A stretch of DNA of 64,000 bases, taken from NCBI GenBank assembly GCA_910575035.1, contig CAJTDL010000004.1:186001-250000 (forward strand), read 5' to 3'. The stretch is from Lachnospiraceae bacterium (GTDB lineage Bacteria; Bacillota; Clostridia; Lachnospirales; Lachnospiraceae). The first letter of the stretch is position 1; the number at the start of each line of letters is the position of its first letter. The position numbers and the translations under genes are program-made. The notes under the pieces were generated by a model, which was not told the DNA's origin, did no database searches, and saw only the letters and a list, made by a program, of their open reading frames with translations. Shown piece by piece: positions 25,830 to 35,985 of the stretch.

Positions 25830-26384
25830 ATGGACGAGAGATTACAACCCTTTAGTGACAAAATGCAGAAATCTTATGATAATTTATTGGATGAATTTGG
25901 CTCTATCCGTGCAGGGCGGGCAAACCCCCATGTGTTAGACAGGCTGAAAGTGGATTATTACGGAACTCCTACCGGGATCCAGCAGGTGGCTAATGTTTCT
26001 GTTCCAGAGCCCAGGATGATTTTAATCCAGCCCTGGGAGGCCAGCATGGTACGCCAGATTGAAAAGGCGATCCAGACTTCCGACCTGGGAATTAACCCAA
26101 CAAACGACGGCAAGGTGCTCCGCCTGGTATTCCCGGAGCTGACTGAGGAGCGCAGGAAAGAGCTTGCCAAGGATGTGAAGAAAAAAGGCGAGGGAGCCAA
26201 AGTGGCAGTCCGCAATATCCGCCGGGATGCCAACGAATCCATGAAGAAGCTGGGCAAAGCCAACGATATTTCAGAGGACGAGATTAAGCAGTTGGAAACA
26301 GAGATACAGAAAATGACGGACAAGTTTATTGCCAATGTGGACAAGGCAGTGGAAGAAAAGTCAAAAGAGATTCTTACGGTGTAA
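25830..26384 (+). CDS. frr: ribosome recycling factor
   Basis: A 184-residue protein of standard RRF length. SIRAGRANPHVLD begins the helical bundle; PWEASMVRQIEKAI and GEGAKVAVRNIRRDAN are family-typical. With EF-G it splits post-termination ribosomes. TTAGGAGG lies 7-8 bases upstream. After it comes a 142-base gap before uppS, without an evident terminator. Confidence 0.96.
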   Translation: MDERLQPFSDKMQKSYDNLLDEFGSIRAGRANPHVLDRLKVDYYGTPTGIQQVANVSVPEPRMILIQPWEASMVRQIEKAIQTSDLGINPTNDGKVLRLVFPELTEERRKELAKDVKKKGEGAKVAVRNIRRDANESMKKLGKANDISEDEIKQLETEIQKMTDKFIANVDKAVEEKSKEILTV

Positions 26385-26526
26385 TCATCGGCATATTTGC
26401 CGGATGATGGTGCGTTATGTGAAAGGGGCAAGGCGTTAGCGTCTGTCCCTTTTCTGTGAAATTGCATGATCATAGTGGGAATTTGGCTTCCCAGAGGGAT
26501 AAAGTGATCAGAGACGGAGGTAGTTT

Positions 26527-27234
26527 ATGGAAATTCCACAACATGTGGCGATTATTTTAGATGGAAATGGAAGGTGGGCAAAGAAGCGGGGCATGCCAAG
26601 GAACTATGGGCATACCCGGGGAGCCAAAAATGTGGAGACAATCTGCAGGGAAGCATGGAATCTAGGGATTAAATACCTGACAGTCTATGCTTTTTCCACA
26701 GAGAATTGGAGCCGCCCGGAGGATGAGGTGAATGCCCTGATGAAGCTATTGCGCAATTATATGAAAAACTGCATGAAAACAGCTGAAAAAAACCATATGC
26801 GGGTACGGGTTATTGGGGACAAATCCAAGCTTGCGCCGGATATCCAGGAGAGCATTCAAAGGCTGGAGGAATTTTCCAAGGATCAGGATGGGCTGAATTT
26901 CCAGATCGCCATCAATTACGGCAGCCGGGATGAGATGCTCCGGGGCATGCGGCGGATGCTGCAGGATTACAAAGAGGGGGCTTTTCCCGTAGAGGAGTTG
27001 GATGAGCGCCGATTTGAAAGCTATCTGGATACCAGTGATATCCCTTCGCCGGACTTGCTGATCCGCACCAGCGGGGAGCTGCGCCTCTCCAACTACCTTT
27101 TGTGGCAGCTGGCCTATAGTGAGCTTTATTTTACCCCAGTTCCCTGGCCGGATTTTACAAAAGAGGAATTAGTAAAAGCCATTGAGGACTATAATAATAG
27201 AGATAGGCGTTTTGGCAGGATAAAGGAGGGGTAA
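26527..27234 (+). CDS. uppS: undecaprenyl diphosphate synthase (isoprenyl transferase)
   Basis: Builds the C55 lipid carrier for wall polymers by cis-prenyl chain elongation. The 235-residue protein has ILDGNGRWAKKRG (pyrophosphate-binding Asp) near residue 10, YAFSTENWSRP, and the C-terminal RTSGELRLSNYLLWQ with YSELYFTPVPWPDF. GGAGG is 7 bases upstream. It ends 2 bases before cdsA. Confidence 0.96.
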   Translation: MEIPQHVAIILDGNGRWAKKRGMPRNYGHTRGAKNVETICREAWNLGIKYLTVYAFSTENWSRPEDEVNALMKLLRNYMKNCMKTAEKNHMRVRVIGDKSKLAPDIQESIQRLEEFSKDQDGLNFQIAINYGSRDEMLRGMRRMLQDYKEGAFPVEELDERRFESYLDTSDIPSPDLLIRTSGELRLSNYLLWQLAYSELYFTPVPWPDFTKEELVKAIEDYNNRDRRFGRIKEG

Positions 27235-27236
27235 AT

Positions 27237-28037
27237 GTGTTTAAGGCACGATTGCTAAGCGGGATTGTCCTGGTGGCGGCGGCTATAGCCCTGGTAACGG
27301 CAGGAGGGGATATATTGCTGTTAGGGCTTATGCTGGTATCGCTGATTGGCCAGTTTGAGCTTTACCGTATTTTCCATATTGAAAGAACGCTGGTGGGAGC
27401 GATTGGGTATTTGGGAACCGTCCTGTATTACTTAAGCCTGCGGGTTTCGTTTTTGCCTGGTTTTGAGATATTTGTGTTGGGGCTGTTGGTGCTTTTGATG
27501 GCGGCTTATGTGTTTTCCTTCCCCAAATATAAGGCGGATCAGGTATTTGCGGGGTTTGCAGGCGTGTTTTATGTATCGGTGATGCTGGCAGGGATATACC
27601 AGGCCAGGGAGCTGCCAACAGGCGCGTATTTTGTCTGGCTGATCTTTTTGTGCTCCTGGGGATGCGATACCTGCGCTTATTGCGTAGGGGTGCTGATTGG
27701 GAAGCATAAAATGGCGCCGAAGCTGAGCCCTAAGAAGTCTATTGAGGGCGCGGCAGGGGGATGTGTCGGGGCGGCGCTTTTGACGCTGCTGTATGGGGGC
27801 CTCTTTCAAAGGCAGATGGGGCTTTCCGAGGGTGAGGTAGCCCTGTTGGCAGGAATTGCGGCAGTGGGGGCGCTGATCTCCATGGTGGGAGATCTGGCAG
27901 CCTCGGCTATTAAGCGGAATTATGAAGTGAAGGATTATGGGAAGCTGATCCCGGGGCATGGTGGGGTGCTGGATCGGTTTGACAGCGTGATTTTTACGGC
28001 TCCGATTATTTATTATTTGGGGCGGTTTTTGATGTGA
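27237..28037 (+). CDS. cdsA: phosphatidate cytidylyltransferase
   Basis: Makes CDP-diacylglycerol for phospholipid synthesis at the membrane. The 266-residue protein has about eight hydrophobic segments and the C-terminal family signature SMVGDLAASAIKRNYEVKD followed by GHGGVLDRFDS. It starts with GTG at 27237 behind AAAGGAGGGG; the ATG two bases upstream is in another frame. Confidence 0.94.
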   Translation: MFKARLLSGIVLVAAAIALVTAGGDILLLGLMLVSLIGQFELYRIFHIERTLVGAIGYLGTVLYYLSLRVSFLPGFEIFVLGLLVLLMAAYVFSFPKYKADQVFAGFAGVFYVSVMLAGIYQARELPTGAYFVWLIFLCSWGCDTCAYCVGVLIGKHKMAPKLSPKKSIEGAAGGCVGAALLTLLYGGLFQRQMGLSEGEVALLAGIAAVGALISMVGDLAASAIKRNYEVKDYGKLIPGHGGVLDRFDSVIFTAPIIYYLGRFLM

Positions 28038-28059
28038 AGGGGCATGGGTGAGGTGGCAT

Positions 28060-29202
28060 ATGAAAAAGATTGCGATATTAGGGTCTACTGGATCCATTGG
28101 GACGCAGGCATTGGAGATTGCACGGGAGCAGAAGGATATAGAGGTTGTGGCATTGGCGGCAGGGCGGAATGTGGGGCTGCTGGAAAGCCAGATCCGGGAG
28201 TTCCGGCCGCAAATAGCAGGGCTTTGGGGAGAGGAAGAGGCTGCAGACCTGCGTGAGAGGGTGAAGGATATTCCTGTCCGCGTGGTGGCGGGGATGGAAG
28301 GGCTTTTGGAGATTGCCGCCATGCCGCAGGCAGAGATTTTGGTGACGGCTGTGGTGGGGATGATTGGCATAAGGCCTACGATTGCCGCTATAGAGGCAGG
28401 AAAGGACATTGCCCTTGCAAATAAGGAGACATTAGTGACGGCAGGGCATATTATTATGCCGCTGGCGGAGGAAAAGGGTGTGCATATTTTGCCTGTGGAC
28501 AGTGAGCACAGCGCTGTTTTTCAGTCCTTAAATGGAGAGAGGGGGAATACCGTACACAAAATTTTGCTGACAGCGTCCGGCGGGCCTTTCCGGGGGAAAA
28601 AGAGGGAGGAGCTTGCAGGCATCCAGGTGGAAGATGCATTGAAGCATCCGAATTGGGCTATGGGCAGGAAAATTACGATAGATTCTGCCACAATGGTCAA
28701 TAAGGGGTTAGAGGTTATGGAGGCCAAATGGCTTTTTGGGGTGGGATTGGACCAAATCCAGGTAGTCGTCCATCCCCAAAGCGTGATCCATTCTATGGTG
28801 GAATATGAGGATGGGGCAGTGATCGCCCAGTTAGGGCTGCCAGATATGCGTTTGCCGATTCAGTATGCTTTGTATTATCCCCATCGCAGGAGCCTGCCTG
28901 GGGAGCGCCTGGATTTTTATAAGCTTTCCAGCCTTACCTTTGAGAAGCCGGATCTTGAGACTTTTTCTGGCTTGCGGCTGGCATTTTCAGCTATGGAGCG
29001 TGGAGGGAACCTTCCGACAGCTTATAATGCGGCAAATGAGAAAGCGGTTGCATTATTTTTGGAACGGAAAATCCGGTTTTTGGAGATTCCAGAAATCATT
29101 GAGGCATGCATGGGGCAATGCCGGTATCTGGAACATCCAGGGGTAGATGAAATTCTTGAAACAGAAGCAGGCGTATATGCCTATATAGAGAGCAGGTGGT
29201 AG
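28060..29202 (+). CDS. dxr: 1-deoxy-D-xylulose 5-phosphate reductoisomerase
   Basis: Second step of the MEP isoprenoid pathway (DXP to MEP, NADPH). The N-terminus ILGSTGSIGTQ is the NADPH fold, LANKETLV and DSEHSAVFQ hold the metal-binding residues, and ASGGPFRG is the flexible loop. The ATG at 28060 has AGGTGG 3-8 bases upstream; the GTG at 28048 would add four residues without a better site. About 380 residues, normal. Confidence 0.96.
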   Translation: MKKIAILGSTGSIGTQALEIAREQKDIEVVALAAGRNVGLLESQIREFRPQIAGLWGEEEAADLRERVKDIPVRVVAGMEGLLEIAAMPQAEILVTAVVGMIGIRPTIAAIEAGKDIALANKETLVTAGHIIMPLAEEKGVHILPVDSEHSAVFQSLNGERGNTVHKILLTASGGPFRGKKREELAGIQVEDALKHPNWAMGRKITIDSATMVNKGLEVMEAKWLFGVGLDQIQVVVHPQSVIHSMVEYEDGAVIAQLGLPDMRLPIQYALYYPHRRSLPGERLDFYKLSSLTFEKPDLETFSGLRLAFSAMERGGNLPTAYNAANEKAVALFLERKIRFLEIPEIIEACMGQCRYLEHPGVDEILETEAGVYAYIESRW

Positions 29203-29204
29203 AT

Positions 29205-30239
29205 TTGAATATTGTGATTGCAATTATTATTTTCAGTATCATTATTTTATTCCATGAATTGGGGCATTTTCTTCTTGCAAAATTCAATGGGATCAAGGTT
29301 AATGAATTTTGCCTGGGCCTTGGGCCTACCCTGGTGGGGTTTCGGAGAGGGGAGACAAAGTATTCCATTAAGCTGCTGCCCTTTGGGGGGGCGTGTATGA
29401 TGGAAGGGGAAGATGGCGACAGCAATGACGCAAGGGCTTTTAACAGCAAATCTGTTTGGGCGCGGATCAGCGTGGTTGCGGCAGGGCCTGTCTTTAATTT
29501 TATTATGGCATGGGTGTTTGCGCTGATCGTGATTGGAAGCGTAGGATATGACCGGCCGGTTCTGACAGGCGTGATGGAAGGGTTCCCAGCTGATGAGGCA
29601 GGGCTCCAGGCGGGGGATGAGATTATCTCTTTGAATGGATATCGGACGCATTTTTACCGTGAGGTAAGCCAATATTCCCTGTTCCATCCAGGGGAGACGG
29701 TAGAGCTTGTGTATGAAAGGGACGGGGAAAGGCATAAGGCCACCTTAGTGCCGAAAATGGATGAGGAATCCGGGAGGAAGCTGATCGGGCTGAACGGCAC
29801 CCTGGCCAGGAAAAAGGGGACGGTGGCAGGAACCATCGCCAATAGCTTTTTTGAGGTGCGTTATTGGATCTGCAATACGGTAGAGAGCCTGCGGATGCTG
29901 GTTACCGGAAAAGTGGGCATGGATGATATGTCAGGGCCTGTGGGGATTGTGAAGATGATGGGGGATACCTATGAGAACGAGCAGTCTGCAGGAGGGACGC
30001 TGATTGCCATATTGAGCATGGTTAATTTTTCGATTTTCCTTTCGGCGAACTTGGGAATTATGAATCTGCTGCCGATTCCGGCGTTGGATGGGGGAAGGCT
30101 GGTATTTTTGGTGATAGAGGCCATCCGCAGGAAGAAGATTTCGCCAGAAAAGGAAGGGATGGTGCATTTTGTGGGGCTAATGGCGCTGATGGCATTGATG
30201 GTGTTTGTGATGTTTAATGATATCCGGAATATCCTTTAA
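29205..30239 (+). CDS. rseP: site-2 protease family zinc metalloprotease (RseP/RasP-type)
   Basis: A membrane-embedded protease that cuts anti-sigma factors and signal peptide remnants within the bilayer. FHELGHFLLAKF (HExxH) lies in the first helix, a PDZ domain covers roughly residues 115-185 (FPADEAGLQAGDEI), and NLLPIPALDGGR supplies the third zinc ligand. A TTG at 29205 gives the family-like start MNIVIAI with AGGTGG upstream; the GTG at 29196 overlaps the dxr stop. Confidence 0.93.
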   Translation: MNIVIAIIIFSIIILFHELGHFLLAKFNGIKVNEFCLGLGPTLVGFRRGETKYSIKLLPFGGACMMEGEDGDSNDARAFNSKSVWARISVVAAGPVFNFIMAWVFALIVIGSVGYDRPVLTGVMEGFPADEAGLQAGDEIISLNGYRTHFYREVSQYSLFHPGETVELVYERDGERHKATLVPKMDEESGRKLIGLNGTLARKKGTVAGTIANSFFEVRYWICNTVESLRMLVTGKVGMDDMSGPVGIVKMMGDTYENEQSAGGTLIAILSMVNFSIFLSANLGIMNLLPIPALDGGRLVFLVIEAIRRKKISPEKEGMVHFVGLMALMALMVFVMFNDIRNIL

Positions 30240-30278
30240 GTTTTATTTTAAACAAATAGAAAAAGGAGGCAATTTTCC

Positions 30279-31346
30279 ATGAGCCCAAAAATTATTCGAA
30301 AAAACACAAAATCTGTAAAAATTGGCAGCCAGATAATAGGCGGGCAGAATCCCATTCGGATCCAGTCTATGACAAATACCAGGACAGAAGATATAAAAGG
30401 GACGATTGGGCAAATTCAGCGGCTTGCGGCAGCTGGATGTGAGATTGTCCGCTGTGCGGTTCCAAATATGGAAGCAGCAGAGGCGTTAGGAGAGATCAAA
30501 AAGGGCATTACAATCCCTCTGGTGGCAGATATTCATTTTGATTATCGGCTGGCAATTGCGGCGATGGAGCATGGGGCGGATAAGATACGCATCAATCCAG
30601 GCAATATTGGGGAAGTTGCGCGTGTCCAGGCTGTGGTTGATGTAGCGAAGGAGCGTGGGATTCCCATTCGCGTAGGGGTGAACAGCGGGTCTTTGGAAAA
30701 GGAATTGGTGGAAAAGTATAGGGGGGTTACAGCTGAAGGGATTGTGGAGAGTGCATTGGATAAGGCCCGCATGATTGAGGATATGGGTTATGGCAATCTA
30801 GTCATCAGCATTAAGTCTTCGGATGTGCTAATGTGCGTGAAAGCCCATGAACTGATAGCGGAAAAAACGGATTATCCGCTGCATGTGGGGATTACAGAGG
30901 CGGGGACGGTTACCAGCGGGAATATTAAGTCGGCTATAGGGCTTGGCATGATCCTGGGGCAGGGGATTGGCGACACGATACGGGTGTCTTTGACAGGGGA
31001 TCCCTTGGAGGAGATTAAGTCAGCGAAGATTATATTGCGCACGCTGGGGCTTCGGAAGGGCGGTATTGAGGTGGTATCCTGCCCAACTTGCGGAAGGACC
31101 CAGATTGACCTGATCGGGCTGGCTAACCAGGTGGAGGATATGGTCAGCGACATTCCGCTGGATCTAAAGGTGGCTGTGATGGGCTGTGTGGTTAACGGAC
31201 CCGGGGAAGCGAAAGAAGCGGACATTGGGATTGCAGGAGGCGTTGGGGAAGGGCTGCTCATAAAGCATGGAGAGGTTTATAAAAAGGTAAAGGAAGAAGA
31301 GCTGCTGCCAGCGCTTCGGTATGAATTATTGCATTGGGGGGAATAG
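30279..31346 (+). CDS. ispG: 4-hydroxy-3-methylbut-2-enyl diphosphate synthase
   Basis: Penultimate MEP-pathway enzyme with a [4Fe-4S] cluster. The TIM-barrel N-terminus (IQSMTNTRTEDI) is followed by the C-terminal cluster domain with CPTCGRTQ and MGCVVNGPGEA supplying the Cys ligands. 355 residues, the compact bacterial form. Follows rseP by 39 bases with AAAGGAGG upstream. Confidence 0.96.
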   Translation: MSPKIIRKNTKSVKIGSQIIGGQNPIRIQSMTNTRTEDIKGTIGQIQRLAAAGCEIVRCAVPNMEAAEALGEIKKGITIPLVADIHFDYRLAIAAMEHGADKIRINPGNIGEVARVQAVVDVAKERGIPIRVGVNSGSLEKELVEKYRGVTAEGIVESALDKARMIEDMGYGNLVISIKSSDVLMCVKAHELIAEKTDYPLHVGITEAGTVTSGNIKSAIGLGMILGQGIGDTIRVSLTGDPLEEIKSAKIILRTLGLRKGGIEVVSCPTCGRTQIDLIGLANQVEDMVSDIPLDLKVAVMGCVVNGPGEAKEADIGIAGGVGEGLLIKHGEVYKKVKEEELLPALRYELLHWGE

Positions 31347-31349
31347 GGC

Positions 31350-34300
31350 ATGGGCAAGCTTTTTTTTGAGGTATTTCCAGGATTGAGCGTACAGCCAGAG
31401 ATTGCGGGGCTGATGGAAGGAGTGGAAGTGACGAAGGTGTCTACCAACCATCAGAGGAACCATTTGCGCGTATACCTTTTAAGCGGCAGGCTGATTGAGA
31501 AAGAGAATATTTACCATTTAGAGCAGGATATTAAAAAGCAGCTGTTTCCAAAGCATGATGTTTCCGTTAAGATTATTGAGAAGTTCCATCTTTCGGGGCA
31601 GTATAACCCGCAGAAGCTGATGGGTGTATATAAGGACAGTATTTTGCAGGAGTTCCACACCTATAGCCTGCTGGAATACAGTATGCTGCGGCTGGCGCAG
31701 ATGGAGTTCCCAAAAGAGGATAAAATGCAGCTTATTTTAGAGGATTCTGTGATTGCCAGGCAGAAATCTGAGGATATGGTGCAGGTTTTGGAAAAGATCA
31801 TTTGTGAACGCTGCGGGCTGGATGTGGATATCCAGGTGAATTATATGGAGCCTCAGGAGAAAAAGCATAAGAAAAACAGCGAGCTCCAGATTCAAAACGA
31901 GGTAAGGCAGATTATCCAAAATTCTTCTATAGCAGCCAAAGGGGAATTTTCCGGAATGGAGGAGGAAGGCTATATGGAGCCTTCAGATGGGGAGGCGCTG
32001 GGCTTTCTTGGAGAGGCACAGGCAGGCGGCGATGGGACTGCGGCGGCAGGAATGGGCCTCCATGGAAATGGGGCTGGCCAGGCGCCAGATGCAAAAGGAA
32101 ATATGCTGTCCCCAAAGACAGGAGCGCCTGCAAGCGCATCCAATGGAAAGGGAACGCCCGGGGCAAAAGGAGCTGGATTTCAGAAAGGCGCCCAGGCATC
32201 ATCCAATGGAAAATGGGCAGGCAGGAATGGAAGGGGCTATGGCGGGAGCATTAAGAAATCGGACAATCCGGATGTGGTATTTGGGCGTGATTTTGAAGAT
32301 GGCGCTATCCCCATTGAGCAGATTGTGGGCGAGATGGGGGAGATTGTTGTCCGGGGGAAGGTATTAAGCCTGGAAACAAGGGAAATCCGCAATGAAAAGA
32401 CCATTATTATATTTTCTATCACGGATTTTACAGATACCATTATGGTGAAGATGTTTTCGCGGAATGAGTATGTGAAGGATATCACAGCAGAGGTGAAGAA
32501 AGGGGCATTTTTTAAGATTAAAGGCGTTACCACCATTGACCGTTTTGATGGCGAGCTAACCATTGGCTCTGTCAATGGGATCAAGAAAATCCCGGATTTT
32601 ACCAGCGTCCGTATGGACAACAGCCCGCAAAAGCGGGTGGAGCTCCATTGCCATACGAAAATGAGTGATATGGATGGCGTGTCTGAGGTGAAGGATATCA
32701 TCACACGTGCCAAAAAGTGGGGGCATAAAGCCATTGCCATAACAGACCATGGGAATGTGCAGGCGTTTCCGGATGCCAACCATGCCCTCTCATCAGACGA
32801 CAGCTTCAAGGTAATCTATGGGGTAGAGGCCTATCTGGTGGATGACCTGAAAAGCATTATTGAGAATCCAAAGGGGCAGGGCCTGGAGGATACCTATGTG
32901 GTATTTGACCTGGAGACCACGGGTTTTTCCCCTGTGAATAACCAGATCATTGAAATTGGCGCAGTGAAAGTAGAAAAAGGAAGGGTCACAGAGCGCTTTT
33001 CCACCTTTGTAAATCCGAATGTGCCCATTCCCTACAAGATTGAGGAATTGACGGGAATCCGGGACGATATGGTACTGGATGCGCCGGATATTGCCCATGC
33101 GCTGCCAGAGTTTCTGTCCTTTTGCGGGGGAGCGGTCATGGTGGCGCACAATGCGGGCTTTGACATGAGCTTTATCAGCAAGAACTGCGAGCGCCTGGGC
33201 TATCCCTGTGATTATACCGTTATGGATACCGTTGCGCTGGCAAGGGTGCTGCTGCCCCAGTTAAATCGGTTTAAGCTGGACACGGTGGCAAAAGCCCTGA
33301 AAATCCCGTTGGACAATCATCACCGTGCAGTGGATGATGCGGCCTGTACAGCAGAGATTTTTGTGAAATTCCTGAAAATGCTGGAGGAACGGGGGATCCA
33401 TACCTTAGAGGACACAAATGCATTGGGAGCCACATCTGTGGACAATATCAAAAAGCTTCCCAGCCGCCATGCCATTATCCTGGCCGCTAATGACACAGGC
33501 AGGATTAATTTGTACCGCCTGGTATCAGATTCCCATTTGAAGTATTTTCACCGTATGCCAAGGATCCCCAAAAGTGAGTTTGAAAAGCACCGGGAAGGGC
33601 TGCTGATTGGCTCCGCCTGTGAGGCAGGGGAATTGTACCAGGCAATCCTCCGGGAACAGTCCGAGGAGGAGATTGCAAGGCTGGTGCGGTTTTACGATTA
33701 CCTGGAAATACAGCCTTTGGGCAATAATGAGTTTATGCTGCGGGGGGATAACCCTACAGTGGCTTCCAAGGAAGAGCTGATGGACATCAACCGCCGGATC
33801 GTAAAGCTGGGTGCAGACTTCCACAAGCCTGTAGTAGCCACCTGCGACGTGCATTTTTTGGATCCGGAGGATGAAGTCTACCGCCGAATTATTATGGCAG
33901 GGAAGGGCTTTAAGGATGCAGATGACCAGGCGCCCCTGTTTTTGCGCACCACGGAGGAAATGCTGGAGGAATTTGCCTATCTGGGCAGTGAGGCAGCGGA
34001 AAAGGTGGTAATTGAAAACCCCAATAAAATTGCTGGCATGTGCGAAAAAATTTCCCCGGTGCGCCCAGACAAATGCCCGCCTGTCATAGCAAATTCAGAC
34101 CAGATGCTCCGGGATATCTGTTACAACAAAGCCCATGAAATCTATGGGGAGGATCTGCCCCCCATCGTTCAGGAACGGCTGGAGCGGGAGCTGAACTCCA
34201 TTATTTCCAATGGTTATGCTGTGATGTATATCATTGCCCAAAAGCTGGTATGGAAATCCAATGAGGACGGCTATCTGGTAGGCTCCCGCGGCTCAGTAGG

Positions 34301-35984
34301 CTCCTCCTTTGTGGCCACTATGTCCGGAATTACAGAGGTAAATCCCCTGTCCCCCCATTATTATTGTGCAGAGTGCCATTACAGCGACTTCGATTCCCCG
34401 GAAGTAAAGGCCTATGCAGGCCGGGCAGGCTGCGATATGCCAGACAGAAAATGCCCCAAATGCGGCGCTCCTCTGTGCAAGGAAGGCTTTGACATCCCCT
34501 TTGAGACTTTCCTGGGCTTCAAAGGCAACAAGGAGCCGGATATTGACTTGAATTTCTCTGGAGAATACCAGAGCAAAGCACACGCCTACTGCGAGGTAAT
34601 CTTCGGCTACGGCCAGACTTACCGTGCTGGAACCATTGGAACCCTGGCTGACAAAACTGCCTATGGCTACATAAAAAATTACTATGAGGAGCGCGGCATG
34701 CGCAAGCGGAACTGCGAGATTGACCGGATTGTCCAGGGCTGCGTAGGCGTACGGCGCACCACCGGCCAGCATCCTGGCGGTATTATTGTGCTGCCAATTG
34801 GGGAGGAAATCCATTCCTTCACCCCCATCCAGCACCCTGCCAATGACATGGGCACAGACATTGTCACCACCCATTTTGACTACCACTCCATCGACCACAA
34901 CCTGCTGAAGCTGGATATCCTAGGGCACGACGATCCCACTATGATCCGTATGCTGGAGGACCTGACTGGCATTGACGCCCAGAAAATCCCTTTGGATAAC
35001 AAAGAGGTCATGTCCCTTTTCCAAAGCACAAAAGCCCTTGGCATTGAGCCAGAGGACATTGGGGGATGTAAGCTAGGGTCCCTGGGAATCCCTGAATTTG
35101 GCACAGAATTTGTTATCCAGATGCTGATTGACACGAATCCCCAGTCCTTTTCAGACCTGGTGCGTATTTCTGGCCTTTCCCATGGGACTGACGTATGGCT
35201 GGGCAATGCCCAGACCCTGATCCAGGAAGGAAAAGCCACTATTTCTACTGCTATCTGTACCCGCGACGACATTATGACCTACCTGATCGGAATGGGCCTG
35301 GAGTCGGAGCGTTCCTTCAAAATCATGGAAGCCGTACGGAAGGGAATGGTAGCTAAAGGAAAATGCGGCGACTGGGAGGAGTGGAAGCAGGACATGCTTA
35401 GCCATGGCGTACCAGATTGGTATATATGGTCCTGCACGAAAATACAATACATGTTCCCCAAAGCCCATGCGGCGGCCTATGTTATGATGGCCTGGCGTAT
35501 TGCTTATTGTAAAGTTTTTTACCCGCTGGCATATTACGCCGCCTTTTTCAGCATCCGCGCCACATCCTTCAGCTACGAGCTGATGTGCCAGGGCAAGGAA
35601 AAGCTGGAGTTCTTTCTGGCAGACTATGCGCGCAGGAAAGACACGCTCACCAAAAAGGAGCAGGACACCGTAAAAGATATGAAGATCGTACAGGAAATGT
35701 ACGCCCGTGGGTTTGAGTTTGTGCCAGTGGATCTGTTTTCCGCAAAAGCCCACACCTTCCAAATCATAGAAGGAAAATTAATGCCGTCCCTGGACAGCAT
35801 CGAAGGCTTAGGCGATAAAGCGGCTGATGCAGTGGTAGAGGCTGCAAAGGACGGCCCATTCCTCTCCAAGGATGATTTCCGCCAACGCACAAAAGTATCA
35901 AAGACCGTCATTGACCTGATGGGCGGCCTTGGGATCCTGGGAGACTTGCCAGAGTCAAACCAATTATCCTTATTTGACTTTTAA
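31350..35984 (+). CDS. polC: DNA polymerase III PolC-type alpha subunit
   Basis: The replicative polymerase of low-GC Gram-positives, with built-in 3'-5' exonuclease. At 1,544 residues it is about 100 longer than usual. Order: N-terminal domain, a Gly/Ala/Met-rich low-complexity insert (about residues 205-300), OB fold, PHP domain (HCHTKMSDMDG near 430), DEDDh exonuclease (VFDLETTGF near 517), zinc-binding Cys residues (CAEC near 1005, then CPKCG), and the polymerase palm with EPDIDLNFSG near 1060. It starts 4 bases after ispG. The stop codon is followed almost at once by an intergenic palindromic element. Confidence 0.96.
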   Translation: MGKLFFEVFPGLSVQPEIAGLMEGVEVTKVSTNHQRNHLRVYLLSGRLIEKENIYHLEQDIKKQLFPKHDVSVKIIEKFHLSGQYNPQKLMGVYKDSILQEFHTYSLLEYSMLRLAQMEFPKEDKMQLILEDSVIARQKSEDMVQVLEKIICERCGLDVDIQVNYMEPQEKKHKKNSELQIQNEVRQIIQNSSIAAKGEFSGMEEEGYMEPSDGEALGFLGEAQAGGDGTAAAGMGLHGNGAGQAPDAKGNMLSPKTGAPASASNGKGTPGAKGAGFQKGAQASSNGKWAGRNGRGYGGSIKKSDNPDVVFGRDFEDGAIPIEQIVGEMGEIVVRGKVLSLETREIRNEKTIIIFSITDFTDTIMVKMFSRNEYVKDITAEVKKGAFFKIKGVTTIDRFDGELTIGSVNGIKKIPDFTSVRMDNSPQKRVELHCHTKMSDMDGVSEVKDIITRAKKWGHKAIAITDHGNVQAFPDANHALSSDDSFKVIYGVEAYLVDDLKSIIENPKGQGLEDTYVVFDLETTGFSPVNNQIIEIGAVKVEKGRVTERFSTFVNPNVPIPYKIEELTGIRDDMVLDAPDIAHALPEFLSFCGGAVMVAHNAGFDMSFISKNCERLGYPCDYTVMDTVALARVLLPQLNRFKLDTVAKALKIPLDNHHRAVDDAACTAEIFVKFLKMLEERGIHTLEDTNALGATSVDNIKKLPSRHAIILAANDTGRINLYRLVSDSHLKYFHRMPRIPKSEFEKHREGLLIGSACEAGELYQAILREQSEEEIARLVRFYDYLEIQPLGNNEFMLRGDNPTVASKEELMDINRRIVKLGADFHKPVVATCDVHFLDPEDEVYRRIIMAGKGFKDADDQAPLFLRTTEEMLEEFAYLGSEAAEKVVIENPNKIAGMCEKISPVRPDKCPPVIANSDQMLRDICYNKAHEIYGEDLPPIVQERLERELNSIISNGYAVMYIIAQKLVWKSNEDGYLVGSRGSVGSSFVATMSGITEVNPLSPHYYCAECHYSDFDSPEVKAYAGRAGCDMPDRKCPKCGAPLCKEGFDIPFETFLGFKGNKEPDIDLNFSGEYQSKAHAYCEVIFGYGQTYRAGTIGTLADKTAYGYIKNYYEERGMRKRNCEIDRIVQGCVGVRRTTGQHPGGIIVLPIGEEIHSFTPIQHPANDMGTDIVTTHFDYHSIDHNLLKLDILGHDDPTMIRMLEDLTGIDAQKIPLDNKEVMSLFQSTKALGIEPEDIGGCKLGSLGIPEFGTEFVIQMLIDTNPQSFSDLVRISGLSHGTDVWLGNAQTLIQEGKATISTAICTRDDIMTYLIGMGLESERSFKIMEAVRKGMVAKGKCGDWEEWKQDMLSHGVPDWYIWSCTKIQYMFPKAHAAAYVMMAWRIAYCKVFYPLAYYAAFFSIRATSFSYELMCQGKEKLEFFLADYARRKDTLTKKEQDTVKDMKIVQEMYARGFEFVPVDLFSAKAHTFQIIEGKLMPSLDSIEGLGDKAADAVVEAAKDGPFLSKDDFRQRTKVSKTVIDLMGGLGILGDLPESNQLSLFDF

Positions 35985-35985
35985 A

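Noticed and set aside
27432-28409. A 325-codon minus-strand frame across cdsA and dxr
   Set aside because: It lies opposite two well-supported genes and shows no domain; its composition is that of antisense codons.
34293-34898. A 201-codon minus-strand frame inside polC
   Set aside because: Antisense shadow of the polymerase domain without a start signal.
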